Assembly: GCA_030426545.1 (NCBI GenBank)
Contig: JAUHYL010000015.1
Coordinates: 1-64,000 of the forward strand
DNA: 64,000 nt
Reading direction: 5' to 3'
Source: Gammaproteobacteria bacterium
GTDB taxonomy: Bacteria > Pseudomonadota > Gammaproteobacteria > Pseudomonadales > Halieaceae
A program made the position numbers and the translations under genes. This document shows, one piece after another, positions 54,970 through 63,708 of this stretch (its first letter is position 1; the number at the start of each line of letters is the position of its first letter). The notes below the pieces were generated by a model. That model did no database searches and was not told the DNA's origin. It saw only the letters and a list, made by a program, of their open reading frames with translations.

Positions 54970-57388
54970 GCTCCAGGCCCGTCTGGCCTGCTTTCACTGC
55001 GGGGAGTCCGTACCCCCCGGAGCTGATTTCAGTGTGGAGCTCGAAGGCGAACTGCGCCCCATGTGCTGCCCCGGCTGCAGCGCCGTGGCGCGCATGATCG
55101 CGGGCAGCGGGCTGGAGAGCTTCTACCGCCAGCGCACAGCCTTCAGCCAACGTCCCGATGAACACACCACCGCAGCGGCACACTTTGCGATCTATGACGA
55201 CCCGCAGCTGGCCAGCACGTTTTGTGAAAGCGACGCTCAGGGCCTGCAACACGCCGCGATCCTGGTCGGGGGCATTACCTGTGCCGCCTGCACCTGGCTG
55301 ATCGAACAGGCGCTAACCAGCACACCGGGCGTAGAGCGCGCGCAGGTCAACCTCGGCCGCAGTCGACTGGACGTCACATTCGACCCTGAACAGCTGCGCA
55401 TCAGTGACATGTTCTCGCGTCTGGATCAGCTGGGATACCGCCCGCTGCCCTTCGAGGAAAGCACGCGTCGGGAACAGGCGCGCAGGGAGTACAGCCAGGA
55501 CCTGCGCCGACTCGGCGTGGCTGGCCTGGGCATGATGCAGGTAGGCATGTTTGCTATCGCGCTACATGCCGGAGACATCCAGGGCATGGATGCGCGCTAC
55601 GAGTCCCTGTTGCGCTGGGTCAGCCTGCCCGTGGCCGCCTTCGTTGTCGTGTACTCGGCGCGGCCCTTTTTTACTGCCGCCTGGCGTCATCTGCGCGTCG
55701 GTGCACTGGTCATGGATTTGCCTGTCGCGCTGGCGATCGGCCTGGCATTACTGGCCAGTGCCTGGGCCACGCTACGCGGCACGGGCCAGGTTTATTTCGA
55801 CTCGGTTGTCATGTTCACTTTTTTCCTGCTGCTGGGACGGTTCGTCGAAAAGCGCGTGCGGGAACGCGCTGAACCGAACTGGCAGAACTTTCAACGGCAG
55901 CTGCCGGATGCGGTCAAGGTAAAACGCGGCGACCAGTGGAGCAGCGTACCGCGGATCGCCGTGCGTGAAGGTGACGAACTGCTGGTGCGCAGCGGCGAGA
56001 TGGTTCCCATAGACGCTCGCATCAGCAGCGGCAGCAGTTCGATTCGCGAGGACGCCTTCACCGGAGAATCACTGCCCCGCGCCGTTTGTGGTGGCGACGT
56101 CATATACGCTGGCACGCTCAACCTTGAAGGGGTACTGCAGGCGCGGGCGCTCGGTGGCGTGCACAATTCCCGGCTGGCAACCCTGCAAAATCTGGTCGAC
56201 AGTCCGCTGGTGGAAAAACCTCAGCTGGTCAGACTGGCGGACCGTGTAGCCTCGTGGTTTGTCGCCGGCATGCTGTTGGTCGCCTCATTGACCGCGGTCT
56301 GGTGGTACCTGCAAGCACCCGGGCAAGCGTTCTGGGTAGTACTGTCGGTGTTGGTAATCAGCTGCCCCTGTGCGCTGGCGCTGGCAACGCCTGCGGCGCT
56401 GTCCGGCGCAGCCGGCGCCTTGCAGCGCAATGGTGTGCTGGTGCGAGGTGAGAATTCGCTGGAGTCGTTAACGCGTTGTACGCACCTGATTTTTGACAAG
56501 ACCGGTACACTGACGCGCGGCAGGCTCGCGCTCGCGCGTGTCAGTGTGTTGGAAACAGGCAGCGGCGAGGCCGATGTTCGAAGCATCTGCGCCACCTTGC
56601 AGCACCACTCCAGCCACCCGATCGCCGGCGCCTTTGCCCACGACATCGCCGACAACGGTATGACGGACATACGTCAACTACCTGGCGCCGGCATGGAAGG
56701 CCGCCACGGGAATGCGGTCTATCGCATGGGCAACGCCGCCTTCTGTCGCGAGCTTGCTCCTGCCTTCCCCGACGCACCCGATGAAGATCTGATCTGGGTA
56801 GCGCTTTGCCGCGATACCACGCCGTTAGCATGGCTGGGCCTCGCCGACGAGGTTAGACCGGAAGCCGCGGCAGTGGTGAGCGCAGCAAAACAGCAGGGTC
56901 TTACCGTGGAACTGCTGACCGGCGACAGCTCAGGCACCGGGCCAACCCTGGCGCGCGAACTGGACATCGCGAAATGCAGCAGCGGCCAGTCCCCGGAAGA
57001 CAAGCTGGCACACATCAGCAGCCTGCAGGCCCGGGGCGCCATCGTTTGCATGGTGGGCGACGGGGTCAACGACGGGCCGGTGCTGCGACGCGCCGATGCG
57101 TCCTTTGCCGTGGCCGGTGCGTCGGATCTCGCCAGGGCCCAGGCTGACTTCATCCTCCTGGGCGGCAATCTGCACGCCATTCTGCACACGTTCGCACTCG
57201 CGCGCCGGTGTCGCAGGATCATCAAGCAGAATATCGGCTGGGCACTTATCTACAATGTCTGCGCCATCCCTCTGGCGGCGATGGGCATGGTGCCGCCGTG
57301 GATAGCCGCCATCGGGATGTCCACCAGCTCGCTGTTGGTCGTGGGCAACTCCCTGCGTCTGACGCGCGCCTCGGCAACGAAGGACTGA
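54941..57388 (+). CDS. ccoI: Copper-exporting P1B-type ATPase CcoI/FixI
   Basis: P-type ATPase that moves Cu(I) across the inner membrane for cbb3 oxidase. It has an N-terminal cysteine-rich region (CFHCGE and CCPGCS), a heavy-metal domain with GGITCAACTWLIEQ, eight helices with the metal motif VISCPCALALATP, the phosphorylation site FDKTGTLTRG, SSHPIAGAFA (HP motif) and MVGDGVNDGPVLR. I use GTG 54941, giving 815 residues; the track's longer start reads further into ccoH. Neither start has a strong ribosome site, which fits translational coupling. Confidence 0.95.
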   Translation: MNSPLITTPELQARLACFHCGESVPPGADFSVELEGELRPMCCPGCSAVARMIAGSGLESFYRQRTAFSQRPDEHTTAAAHFAIYDDPQLASTFCESDAQGLQHAAILVGGITCAACTWLIEQALTSTPGVERAQVNLGRSRLDVTFDPEQLRISDMFSRLDQLGYRPLPFEESTRREQARREYSQDLRRLGVAGLGMMQVGMFAIALHAGDIQGMDARYESLLRWVSLPVAAFVVVYSARPFFTAAWRHLRVGALVMDLPVALAIGLALLASAWATLRGTGQVYFDSVVMFTFFLLLGRFVEKRVRERAEPNWQNFQRQLPDAVKVKRGDQWSSVPRIAVREGDELLVRSGEMVPIDARISSGSSSIREDAFTGESLPRAVCGGDVIYAGTLNLEGVLQARALGGVHNSRLATLQNLVDSPLVEKPQLVRLADRVASWFVAGMLLVASLTAVWWYLQAPGQAFWVVLSVLVISCPCALALATPAALSGAAGALQRNGVLVRGENSLESLTRCTHLIFDKTGTLTRGRLALARVSVLETGSGEADVRSICATLQHHSSHPIAGAFAHDIADNGMTDIRQLPGAGMEGRHGNAVYRMGNAAFCRELAPAFPDAPDEDLIWVALCRDTTPLAWLGLADEVRPEAAAVVSAAKQQGLTVELLTGDSSGTGPTLARELDIAKCSSGQSPEDKLAHISSLQARGAIVCMVGDGVNDGPVLRRADASFAVAGASDLARAQADFILLGGNLHAILHTFALARRCRRIIKQNIGWALIYNVCAIPLAAMGMVPPWIAAIGMSTSSLLVVGNSLRLTRASATKD

Positions 57389-57392
57389 AGTC

Positions 57393-57575
57393 ATGGAGAG
57401 CCTGTACCTGCTTATTCCGATTGCACTGGTGTTCTGCGTGGTGGCAATAAAGCTGTTGCTCTGGGCCATCAGCAGCGGCCAGTACGATGACCTGGACAAG
57501 GAGGCCTGGCGCATACTGGCCGACGACAATGTCCGGAAAAAGCCGTCGGTGCCTGATAAGGACGAACCGTCCTGA
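57393..57575 (+). CDS. ccoS: cbb3 oxidase assembly protein CcoS
   Basis: 60-residue protein with one N-terminal helix (about 5-27, YLLIPIALVFCVVAIKLLLW) and SGQYDDLDKEAWRILADDN, the conserved CcoS region. Family members are needed to insert haem and copper into CcoN. It follows ccoI by 4 nt and overlaps the next gene at TGATG. Confidence 0.93.
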   Translation: MESLYLLIPIALVFCVVAIKLLLWAISSGQYDDLDKEAWRILADDNVRKKPSVPDKDEPS

Positions 57576-58291
57576 TGGATTTTTCCCAACTGGGCAGCGC
57601 AGCATTGCTGGGCCTGGCCGGCGCCGGCCACTGCCTGGGGATGTGCGGCGGAATCGCCGCGGCACTGCAACTGGGTGGCGCCACCGGCCGCGGCATTACC
57701 CTCGCCTATCACACCGGTCGTATCGCCAGCTACAGCCTGCTCGGCGCCCTGTTGGGCTTGCTCACGGCCCTCGGTACCGGCACACAATGGTTGCTGGGGC
57801 TACGCTACGTCGCGGCCTTCCTCCTGATCGGCATGGGTCTGTACATCGCCAACTGGTGGCATGGGATGGCGCTGCTGGAGCGCGCCGGGGCTTTCCTGTT
57901 CGCACCCGTGCAACGTCTCACCTCGGGACTGTTGCCGCTGCGTCGCGTTCATCATGGTTTAGCGCTCGGGCTGTGCTGGGGACTGATGCCCTGCGGTCTG
58001 ATTTACAGCAGCCTGGCCTGGGCAGCAACCAGCGGGAATGCCCTGCACGCGGCCACGCTGATGCTGGTCTTCGGAATCGGCACCCTGCCGGCGATGCTCG
58101 CCGTCTCACTGGGTGCGGCGCGCCTGCAGGGCTTCCTGCGTCGCCGTGAACTGAAGACCGCTATCGGCATTGCGCTGATCCTGTCCGGTGTATGGACCCT
58201 GTACATCACCACACAGCACGCAGGCCATCTCGTGCACGCACAACACGGAGCGCAGCCAACAACGCACGACGATCACAGCCAGCATCATTAA
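57575..58291 (+). CDS. TauE/SafE-like membrane protein (UreH-like) with His-rich tail
   Basis: 238-residue protein with about six hydrophobic helices; GLAGAGHCLGMCGGIAAALQ is typical of the UreH/DsbD-like family found beside cco genes and sometimes implicated in copper or haem handling. The C-terminus is unusually histidine-rich (HAGHLVHAQHGAQPTTHDDH), which could bind copper or nickel. It is the last gene of the ccoGHIS run and is followed by a terminator. Confidence 0.85.
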   Translation: MDFSQLGSAALLGLAGAGHCLGMCGGIAAALQLGGATGRGITLAYHTGRIASYSLLGALLGLLTALGTGTQWLLGLRYVAAFLLIGMGLYIANWWHGMALLERAGAFLFAPVQRLTSGLLPLRRVHHGLALGLCWGLMPCGLIYSSLAWAATSGNALHAATLMLVFGIGTLPAMLAVSLGAARLQGFLRRRELKTAIGIALILSGVWTLYITTQHAGHLVHAQHGAQPTTHDDHSQHH

Positions 58292-58300
58292 TTGTTGGGC

Positions 58301-58333
58301 AAAAAAAAGGCCCCGCTGAAGTACAGCGAGGCC
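58301..58333 (-). terminator. Rho-independent terminator of ompW (minus strand)
   Basis: Hairpin GGCCcCGCTG / CAGCGaGGCC with a 5-nt loop and one mismatch. On the minus strand it is followed by eight T residues, so it ends transcription of ompW. Confidence 0.75.
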
Positions 58334-58338
58334 AGGCG

Positions 58339-58376
58339 CCGACTAGCCGTAGGTGAAACAGCTAATCGGGGTTTTT
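58339..58376 (+). terminator. Rho-independent terminator of the cco operon (plus strand)
   Basis: CCGAcTAGC and GCTAaTCGG pair around a 13-nt loop and are followed by GGTTTTT on the plus strand, shortly after the TauE/SafE-like gene. The two terminators are side by side and face opposite ways. Confidence 0.7.
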
Positions 58377-58386
58377 GCGTAATCGT

Positions 58387-59100
58387 CTAGAAGCGATAGG
58401 CAATCCCGAGGTTGAAGACCCAGGGATCGATGTCTACATCGAACTTGACCTTGGCCGCCTCCATACCGGACGCCATCGCGGTAATTTCGGCCCGGGTATC
58501 AATATCGATGTACCAGACCGCCAGGTTAATGCCCAGGTTCTCCGTCACGGGGATATCAACACCCGCCTGCGCCGAGAGGCCGAAGGAGTTTTCGAGATCA
58601 AGGTTGGCGTCTGTAACTGCACCGCCGGTCAAATCTCCCAGCAGGTCGATAAGTTCACTGTCGACATCCTCATCGAAAAACAGCGTGTAGTTCACGCCGA
58701 CGCCGATGTAGGGCTGCCATCCTGATTCACCACCGCGCGGGTAGTACTGCACAGACAGGGTCGGTGGCAGGTGTTTGGTTGAACCTGCGTCAAGCGTGGT
58801 ACCCGCGATAGCGCCCTTGCCTTTCGCTTCTATGTCATGCTCAAAAGGGGTTGCTGCGAGCAGTTCCACGCCCCAGTGCGAATCGACCATGTACACCGGG
58901 ATAATACCCAGCTGAATATCGTCATCAACATCCGCCTCGGCAACGAGCCCTGTGGGCAGATTGATATCGCCGCTCTTGGCTTCAGGTGCCACCATGGTTG
59001 CACCCAAACGCAACACAACGTCACCGGCTTCATAGGCATGGCCTGGCACCGCAGCGCCCAACAAGGCGATGGTCGCAGCCATCGTCATTACTTTGTTCAT
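58387..59100 (-). CDS. ompW: OmpW family outer-membrane protein
   Basis: Eight-stranded beta-barrel outer-membrane protein. The signal peptide MNKVMTMAATIALLGAAVPG is cleaved before YEAGD; the mature part has PTLSVQYYPRG, PYIGVGVNYTLFF and a final AYRF with terminal Phe, as in OmpW. The ATG at 59100 has AGGAG eight bases upstream; the track's longer start is rejected. 237 residues. An exact FNR consensus site lies about 90 bp upstream. OmpW is FNR-dependent in E. coli, where it helps the change from aerobic to anaerobic life. Confidence 0.93.
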   Translation of the reverse strand: MNKVMTMAATIALLGAAVPGHAYEAGDVVLRLGATMVAPEAKSGDINLPTGLVAEADVDDDIQLGIIPVYMVDSHWGVELLAATPFEHDIEAKGKGAIAGTTLDAGSTKHLPPTLSVQYYPRGGESGWQPYIGVGVNYTLFFDEDVDSELIDLLGDLTGGAVTDANLDLENSFGLSAQAGVDIPVTENLGINLAVWYIDIDTRAEITAMASGMEAAKVKFDVDIDPWVFNLGIAYRF

Positions 59101-59154
59101 TGAATCACTCCTGATTGTGGCGGTGGGCGGAATTCGCATGCCTCACCGCGACAC

Positions 59155-59196
59155 ATAGTAGTGAGCTGTCGTCATTGCCACATTGATGTCAATCAA
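59155..59196 (-). promoter_or_regulatory. Perfect FNR box and -10 element of ompW
   Basis: TTGAT-GTCA-ATCAA at 59183-59196 is an exact FNR consensus. On the minus strand TACTAT (59155-59160) is a plausible -10 box, which puts the box centre 41.5 bp upstream of the inferred start near 59148. The geometry matches the hemN and cco promoters. Confidence 0.82.
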
Positions 59197-59359
59197 TAAC
59201 CCGTGCCGGCGTGGGGACAAACATTACACAGTCAGGGAATACGACCCGATTGAAAGAAAACGACCGGCTCGAACGCAGCACCGGAATGTCGCTGTAAGCG
59301 CCCCGGGGAAGCACAACGCGTGCGAGGAAAAGCGTGAAACCGACGGGTGAAAAAGCTGT

Positions 59360-60493
59360 TCAGGTTTTATCGACACCCGCCAGTGGTGCGACACTGCGCA
59401 GGATAAGTCGCACGAGGCCAGCCTGGCGGCCCACGCCGGTTTTGGCAAAGACCGCCCGCAGGTGTGCGCGCGCGGTATTGCGACTGATTCCCAGTTCGCC
59501 TGAAACTTCATCGAGGCTCAGGCCCTTCGACAGCAACAGTGCGAGGCTGGCCTCCGTCGGCGTCAGATCGAACAATCGACCGATGACCTGCACCGCTGCC
59601 TCTGTCGACTGCTGGGGATCATTGATGAACAGCGCGATACTCGGAACGCCTCGCCCGGCGGCTGCCGCGGACGGCGGCAGCGCACGAGCCACCAGGCCCA
59701 GGTCGGTCTCTGCTTCGCTGGAGGGAATCTGCATCGCATCGGCGGGCAGCGGCGCACGATCGCGTCGAGCCGAGCGCACTCGCTCCAGCAAGGTAGAGAA
59801 TTCGCTGTCGGCGGGCTTGTCTGTCAGCTGCGGCCGCCCGTCGACAAGCTCGATTCCCCTACCCTCCTGCAACAGCGCCTCCGCAGTCGGGTTGGTCGAC
59901 AGCACGCGACCGTTCTCATCGAGAATAATCGTGGCCACCTGCAACTGTTCAACGACGCCAGCATAAACCGCACGCTCCTGTTCGCTGCGGTGCATCCTGC
60001 TGTGCAGACGGATGGAACGCTCCAGGTGGGTACGCAGGTCGCGCAACAGGCTTTTTTCCTTCGGGCCAAATGCCGGTTTGCCACCGTGCCGGCCGGCGCG
60101 AAAACGTACGTCCAGTTCATTCTCACGGCGCAAATCCAGCCCGATGAAATCGTACCAGCCCTGCGGCTCCAGGATGACGCGGTAGAACTCGCTTTTTTGC
60201 AACGCATCACCGGGGAAATACTCGCGCAGGGTGAATACCTCGCCGGCTGGCAGATCGACAAACGGGTCGAGAACAAACTGCCCCTCGTTGTAGCTGCGCA
60301 TCGCCGCGAGGGAGCCACCGTCGGCCAGCATCACGACCTGCTCCTCAAGACTGGGCGGACGCAGCAGCAACGTAACAAGATCCGCCCCCAGCCGTTCACG
60401 CACCAGCGCGAGAAAGGACTCCCAGGGTGAATCCTGCAGCGGCCCTTCGTAGAGCTCGCCGAGCAGCAAACTGTCAATCTTCGATACGGACAT
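59360..60493 (-). CDS. LuxR-type regulator with PAS-like domain (paralogue)
   Basis: 377-residue transcription factor with the same plan as the gene at 45329. It has an N-terminal sensor region with LVTLLLRPPSLEEQ, a PAS-like segment at VEQLQVATIILDENGRVLST, and a LuxR/GerE domain ending LTPTEASLALLLSKGLSLDE ... NTARAHLRAVFAKTGVGRQA. I take ATG 60493 (MSVSKIDSLLLGELYEG); the track's longer N-terminus is Cys-rich and unlike the paralogue. No receiver domain. Regulated genes are unknown. Confidence 0.86.
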   Translation of the reverse strand: MSVSKIDSLLLGELYEGPLQDSPWESFLALVRERLGADLVTLLLRPPSLEEQVVMLADGGSLAAMRSYNEGQFVLDPFVDLPAGEVFTLREYFPGDALQKSEFYRVILEPQGWYDFIGLDLRRENELDVRFRAGRHGGKPAFGPKEKSLLRDLRTHLERSIRLHSRMHRSEQERAVYAGVVEQLQVATIILDENGRVLSTNPTAEALLQEGRGIELVDGRPQLTDKPADSEFSTLLERVRSARRDRAPLPADAMQIPSSEAETDLGLVARALPPSAAAAGRGVPSIALFINDPQQSTEAAVQVIGRLFDLTPTEASLALLLSKGLSLDEVSGELGISRNTARAHLRAVFAKTGVGRQAGLVRLILRSVAPLAGVDKT

Positions 60494-60590
60494 ACTGCGC
60501 AGTATAGCGGTATGCACAGGCGCGCCGCTGCGCTTGCATTGCATAGTCAGACCAGCGCAAAACTTTTTGCACGGCGAGTGGGGATCAACC

Positions 60591-61307
60591 TCAGGACAGG
60601 AACGGCAGGACAATCATCCTGATCGCCAGCACGGTCACCAACCACTTGAACCAGCGCTGAAACTGCACCTGCCCCACGCCTGCCCGCAGCTTCGTGCCCA
60701 GCCACGAGCCAGCGATACTGGCGATGATCATGCCAAGCAGTAATTCCCACCACGCGGCAAAGCTGAACCCCATCACGAAAAAGGCGGCGACCCGCATGGC
60801 GTGTGCAAGCGTCATGTACGCGCCGGTGTTGACGACCAGCCAGTCCCTGTCGCGATTGCGCCGCAGCAATACCGCGGCCCCCAGCGGACCGGTTGCCCCG
60901 GCGATCATGCCAAGGCCCGTCTGGTAAAAGCCAAGCGCCACCAGTGCCCAGTGCCCTCCTCCGCCGACCCTGGGTGGCGGCAACCAGGCAAGATACAGAA
61001 TCAGCACGCCGATAATCGCCGGCAGCCAGTGCAGATTGAGACTCTGATAGATTTCCGATCCCAGCCAGGCACCGAGCAGCGCGCCCAGTGCAAACGCCGG
61101 CAGAATACGCAGATCGATGTGTCGCCAGCCGAAGATCGCACGCGAGGAATTGCTCGCCAGTTGGGTGGCGGCGTGCAGCGGGATAATCGCCCCCGGCGGC
61201 ACGAAACCGGGCATCAGTGCAATCAGCAGGATGCCACCGCCCATCCCCATCACACCCGCGACGGAGGAGGTCAGAAACGCAATGGGAAGCAACGCAAGCT
61301 CGTTCAC
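60591..61307 (-). CDS. TauE/SafE family sulfite/organosulfonate exporter
   Basis: Inner-membrane permease of the TauE (pfam01925) fold with about seven helices in two repeats. GVMGMGGGILLIALMPGF and GYSPA-equivalent GLGMIAGATGPLGAAVLL are the repeat motifs. Family members export sulfite, sulfoacetate or other anions; the substrate here is unknown. The GTG at 61307 with GGAG five bases upstream gives 238 residues. It is unrelated in fold to the UreH-like gene at 57575. Confidence 0.85.
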   Translation of the reverse strand: MNELALLPIAFLTSSVAGVMGMGGGILLIALMPGFVPPGAIIPLHAATQLASNSSRAIFGWRHIDLRILPAFALGALLGAWLGSEIYQSLNLHWLPAIIGVLILYLAWLPPPRVGGGGHWALVALGFYQTGLGMIAGATGPLGAAVLLRRNRDRDWLVVNTGAYMTLAHAMRVAAFFVMGFSFAAWWELLLGMIIASIAGSWLGTKLRAGVGQVQFQRWFKWLVTVLAIRMIVLPFLS

Positions 61308-61407
61308 GCAAACTCCGGCCCAGCCAAACTCAATGCGTAAATTTACCTGAGCGCGCATGCGACATACACTGGCCGCAACTTATAGCCGCTATTCAGCAGG
61401 GTGCACC

Positions 61408-62631
61408 ATGATTTCAAGGGGAACAACAGGCAGCATGGCGGTAACGCCTGGCTGGTACGGCGCAGATCCGACCCGCATGGATCTGAAAACCAATCCGCAC
61501 AGTCCCTATCGGCAATTGCGCGAGTCACAACCGGTGAACCTCACACCCAACGGTGACTGGCGCCTCAGTCGATACCAGGATGTGCAGAAGCTGCTCAAGC
61601 ACAGCCACAGCGGCATGCGTGACACCCAGGGCATTATTCCGGGGGAAACCGCAGAGGACAGCGCCAACAGCAAGTTCATGTTGCGCATGGATCCGCCCGA
61701 CCACGACCGCATCCGCAACCTGGTCAGTAAAGCGTTCACGCCGCGCGCCCTGAACGCCATCGGCCCGGCCATCGAACCGTTTGTGCAGCAGGAACTGGAG
61801 CGTGTCGCCGAACAGGGCGTGATGGACGTCGCCACCGATCTCTCGATCACGGCTCCCGCAGCGTCAATGTGCGCCATGCTGGGCGTCCCCTTCGAAGACA
61901 GGCATCGCCTTACGCGGCTGGTATCGCTAGCCACCAACCGGTTAGCCAAGCTTGCCGTTCCCGACATGCAGGAAGACGCTGAAGCCGCGATTTATGAGCT
62001 CGCCGGTTACATGCTGGAATTGATCGAGGAGCGCCGACGCAAACCCAGTGATGACATCCTCGGCCAACTGGTCACCGCAGAGGAAGCGGGCGACCGGCTG
62101 TCCAATGATGAATTACTGCAGCAAAGTATCGGCCTGTTGGGCGCAGGGCTGGAAACGACCATCGGCCTGATCGGCAACAGCATGATGGCATTCTCCCGCC
62201 ACCCGGAACAGTTTGAACGCCTTGCCGCCCATCCGGAGCTGACGCCGTCTGCCGTCGAGGAATGCCTGCGCTTTGAGCCGTCCATCCCGATGACGATGCG
62301 CGTGCTGTGGGAAGACACCGAATTTGGCGGTATCACCATCCCGAAAAACTCGCGCGTCATCGCGCTGATCATCGCCGCCAATCGCGACCCGGCGGTATTC
62401 ACGGCGCCGGACACCTTCGACATCGGTCGCCGCGAGGCAAAGCACTGCTCGTTTGGCGGCGGTATTCATTTCTGCCTGGGATCGCACCTGGCCAGACTGA
62501 ATACCGATATCACCTTCCGCGCGGTGGCTGCCAAATTTACCGACCTGCAGGTGGACGAGAGCAAACTGGAGTGGGCACCCTCATTGTTTCGGGTACCGGG
62601 CAAACTTCCGGCGACGTTTCGCCTGCGCTAG
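61408..62631 (+). CDS. Cytochrome P450
   Basis: Haem monooxygenase of the soluble bacterial type. The I-helix LLGAGLETTIGL carries the acid-alcohol pair region, ECLRFEPSIP the ExxR motif, and FGGGIHFCLGSHLARL the haem loop with the cysteine ligand. ATG 61408 with AGGG six bases upstream gives 407 residues. No ferredoxin or ferredoxin reductase is adjacent, so electron donors must be encoded elsewhere. The substrate is unknown; marine relatives oxidise fatty acids, terpenes or steroids. Confidence 0.94.
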   Translation: MISRGTTGSMAVTPGWYGADPTRMDLKTNPHSPYRQLRESQPVNLTPNGDWRLSRYQDVQKLLKHSHSGMRDTQGIIPGETAEDSANSKFMLRMDPPDHDRIRNLVSKAFTPRALNAIGPAIEPFVQQELERVAEQGVMDVATDLSITAPAASMCAMLGVPFEDRHRLTRLVSLATNRLAKLAVPDMQEDAEAAIYELAGYMLELIEERRRKPSDDILGQLVTAEEAGDRLSNDELLQQSIGLLGAGLETTIGLIGNSMMAFSRHPEQFERLAAHPELTPSAVEECLRFEPSIPMTMRVLWEDTEFGGITIPKNSRVIALIIAANRDPAVFTAPDTFDIGRREAKHCSFGGGIHFCLGSHLARLNTDITFRAVAAKFTDLQVDESKLEWAPSLFRVPGKLPATFRLR

Positions 62632-62652
62632 CAGGCGTCAACAGGCACGTAC

Positions 62653-63669
62653 TCAGCCCATGGGGTACTTGATCTCTCGCGATACGGCATCGATGCGCTG
62701 CAGTGTCTCGCTGTCCAGCGTGACATCAGCCGCCGCCAGCAAATCCGGCACCTGGTCTTCGCTGGTGGCGCCGACGATCGTTGACGCGACAAAATCATGC
62801 TGCTTGCTCCAGGCAATGGCCATGGTGACTACAGACATACCGATGTCTGCAGCGATCTCCTGGTAGCGTCGGGTGGACGCGATTGTGTGTTCGTTCACAA
62901 AGCGGTCGGCCATCACGCGCTGTCGGGGCGGCGCATTCTGGTAGTGGGTAAACCGCGCGCCCTCGGGGAATGCGCCATCGTTATACTTGCCGCTCAACAC
63001 ACCACCCGCCAGGGGTGAATAGGGAATCAGGCTGACCTGTTCCTCGCGACAGGCATGGGCCAGTTCATCTTCAAAACGGCGGTTGTTCATACTGAAGTTG
63101 TTCTGGATGGTGTCAAAGCGCGCCAGACCGTGAACATCAGATGCCCAGAGGTTTTTCATCAACCCCCAGGTATCTTCATTGCTGCAGCCGAGTATGCGCA
63201 CCTTACCGGATTGAACCAGTTCATCCAGCGCCCGCAGGGTCTCTTCCTGCGGATACTTCCAGTCGGGCCAGTGTGTCTGGTAAAGATCGATATAGTCGGT
63301 GTCCAGACGTTTCAGGCTGCTTTCGACGGCGCGTACGATGTGGTGCCGGTCCAGGCCGGTCTTGACGCCGCGCAGCGGCGCGCGTATCCAGACGTGACTG
63401 GGGCCAGCTACCTTGGTTGCAATGATCAGCGAATCGCGGTCCTTGGTCTTCATCCAGCGCCCGACAATCTCTTCGGTCTCACCGACATACTTGCTGTCTG
63501 GCGGTACGGGATACATCTCGGCGGTATCGTAGAAATCGATACCGGCGTCGTAGCTCATATCCAGTATCCGAAAGGCGGTCTGCTCATCGGCCTGGTTGCC
63601 AAAGGTCATGGTGCCCATACAGATATCGGAAACGACAATGCCACTGCGGCCGAGACGATTTTTCTTCAC
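62653..63669 (-). CDS. Aldo-keto reductase
   Basis: NADPH-dependent (beta/alpha)8 oxidoreductase. The catalytic tetrad can be followed: Asp and Tyr in DFYDTAEMYPV, Lys in LIIATKVAGPSHVW and His in DLYQTHWPDWKYP. The sequence resembles the Tas/YghZ group. The GTG at 63669 with GGGAGAAG upstream gives 338 residues; the track's 63708 start lacks a site. It is convergent with the P450 gene, whose stop is 21 nt away. Substrate unknown. Confidence 0.92.
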   Translation of the reverse strand: MKKNRLGRSGIVVSDICMGTMTFGNQADEQTAFRILDMSYDAGIDFYDTAEMYPVPPDSKYVGETEEIVGRWMKTKDRDSLIIATKVAGPSHVWIRAPLRGVKTGLDRHHIVRAVESSLKRLDTDYIDLYQTHWPDWKYPQEETLRALDELVQSGKVRILGCSNEDTWGLMKNLWASDVHGLARFDTIQNNFSMNNRRFEDELAHACREEQVSLIPYSPLAGGVLSGKYNDGAFPEGARFTHYQNAPPRQRVMADRFVNEHTIASTRRYQEIAADIGMSVVTMAIAWSKQHDFVASTIVGATSEDQVPDLLAAADVTLDSETLQRIDAVSREIKYPMG

Positions 63670-63708
63670 GATTTCTTCTCCCTGGGGGTGGAATGCAAAC
63701 TGTTGCAA

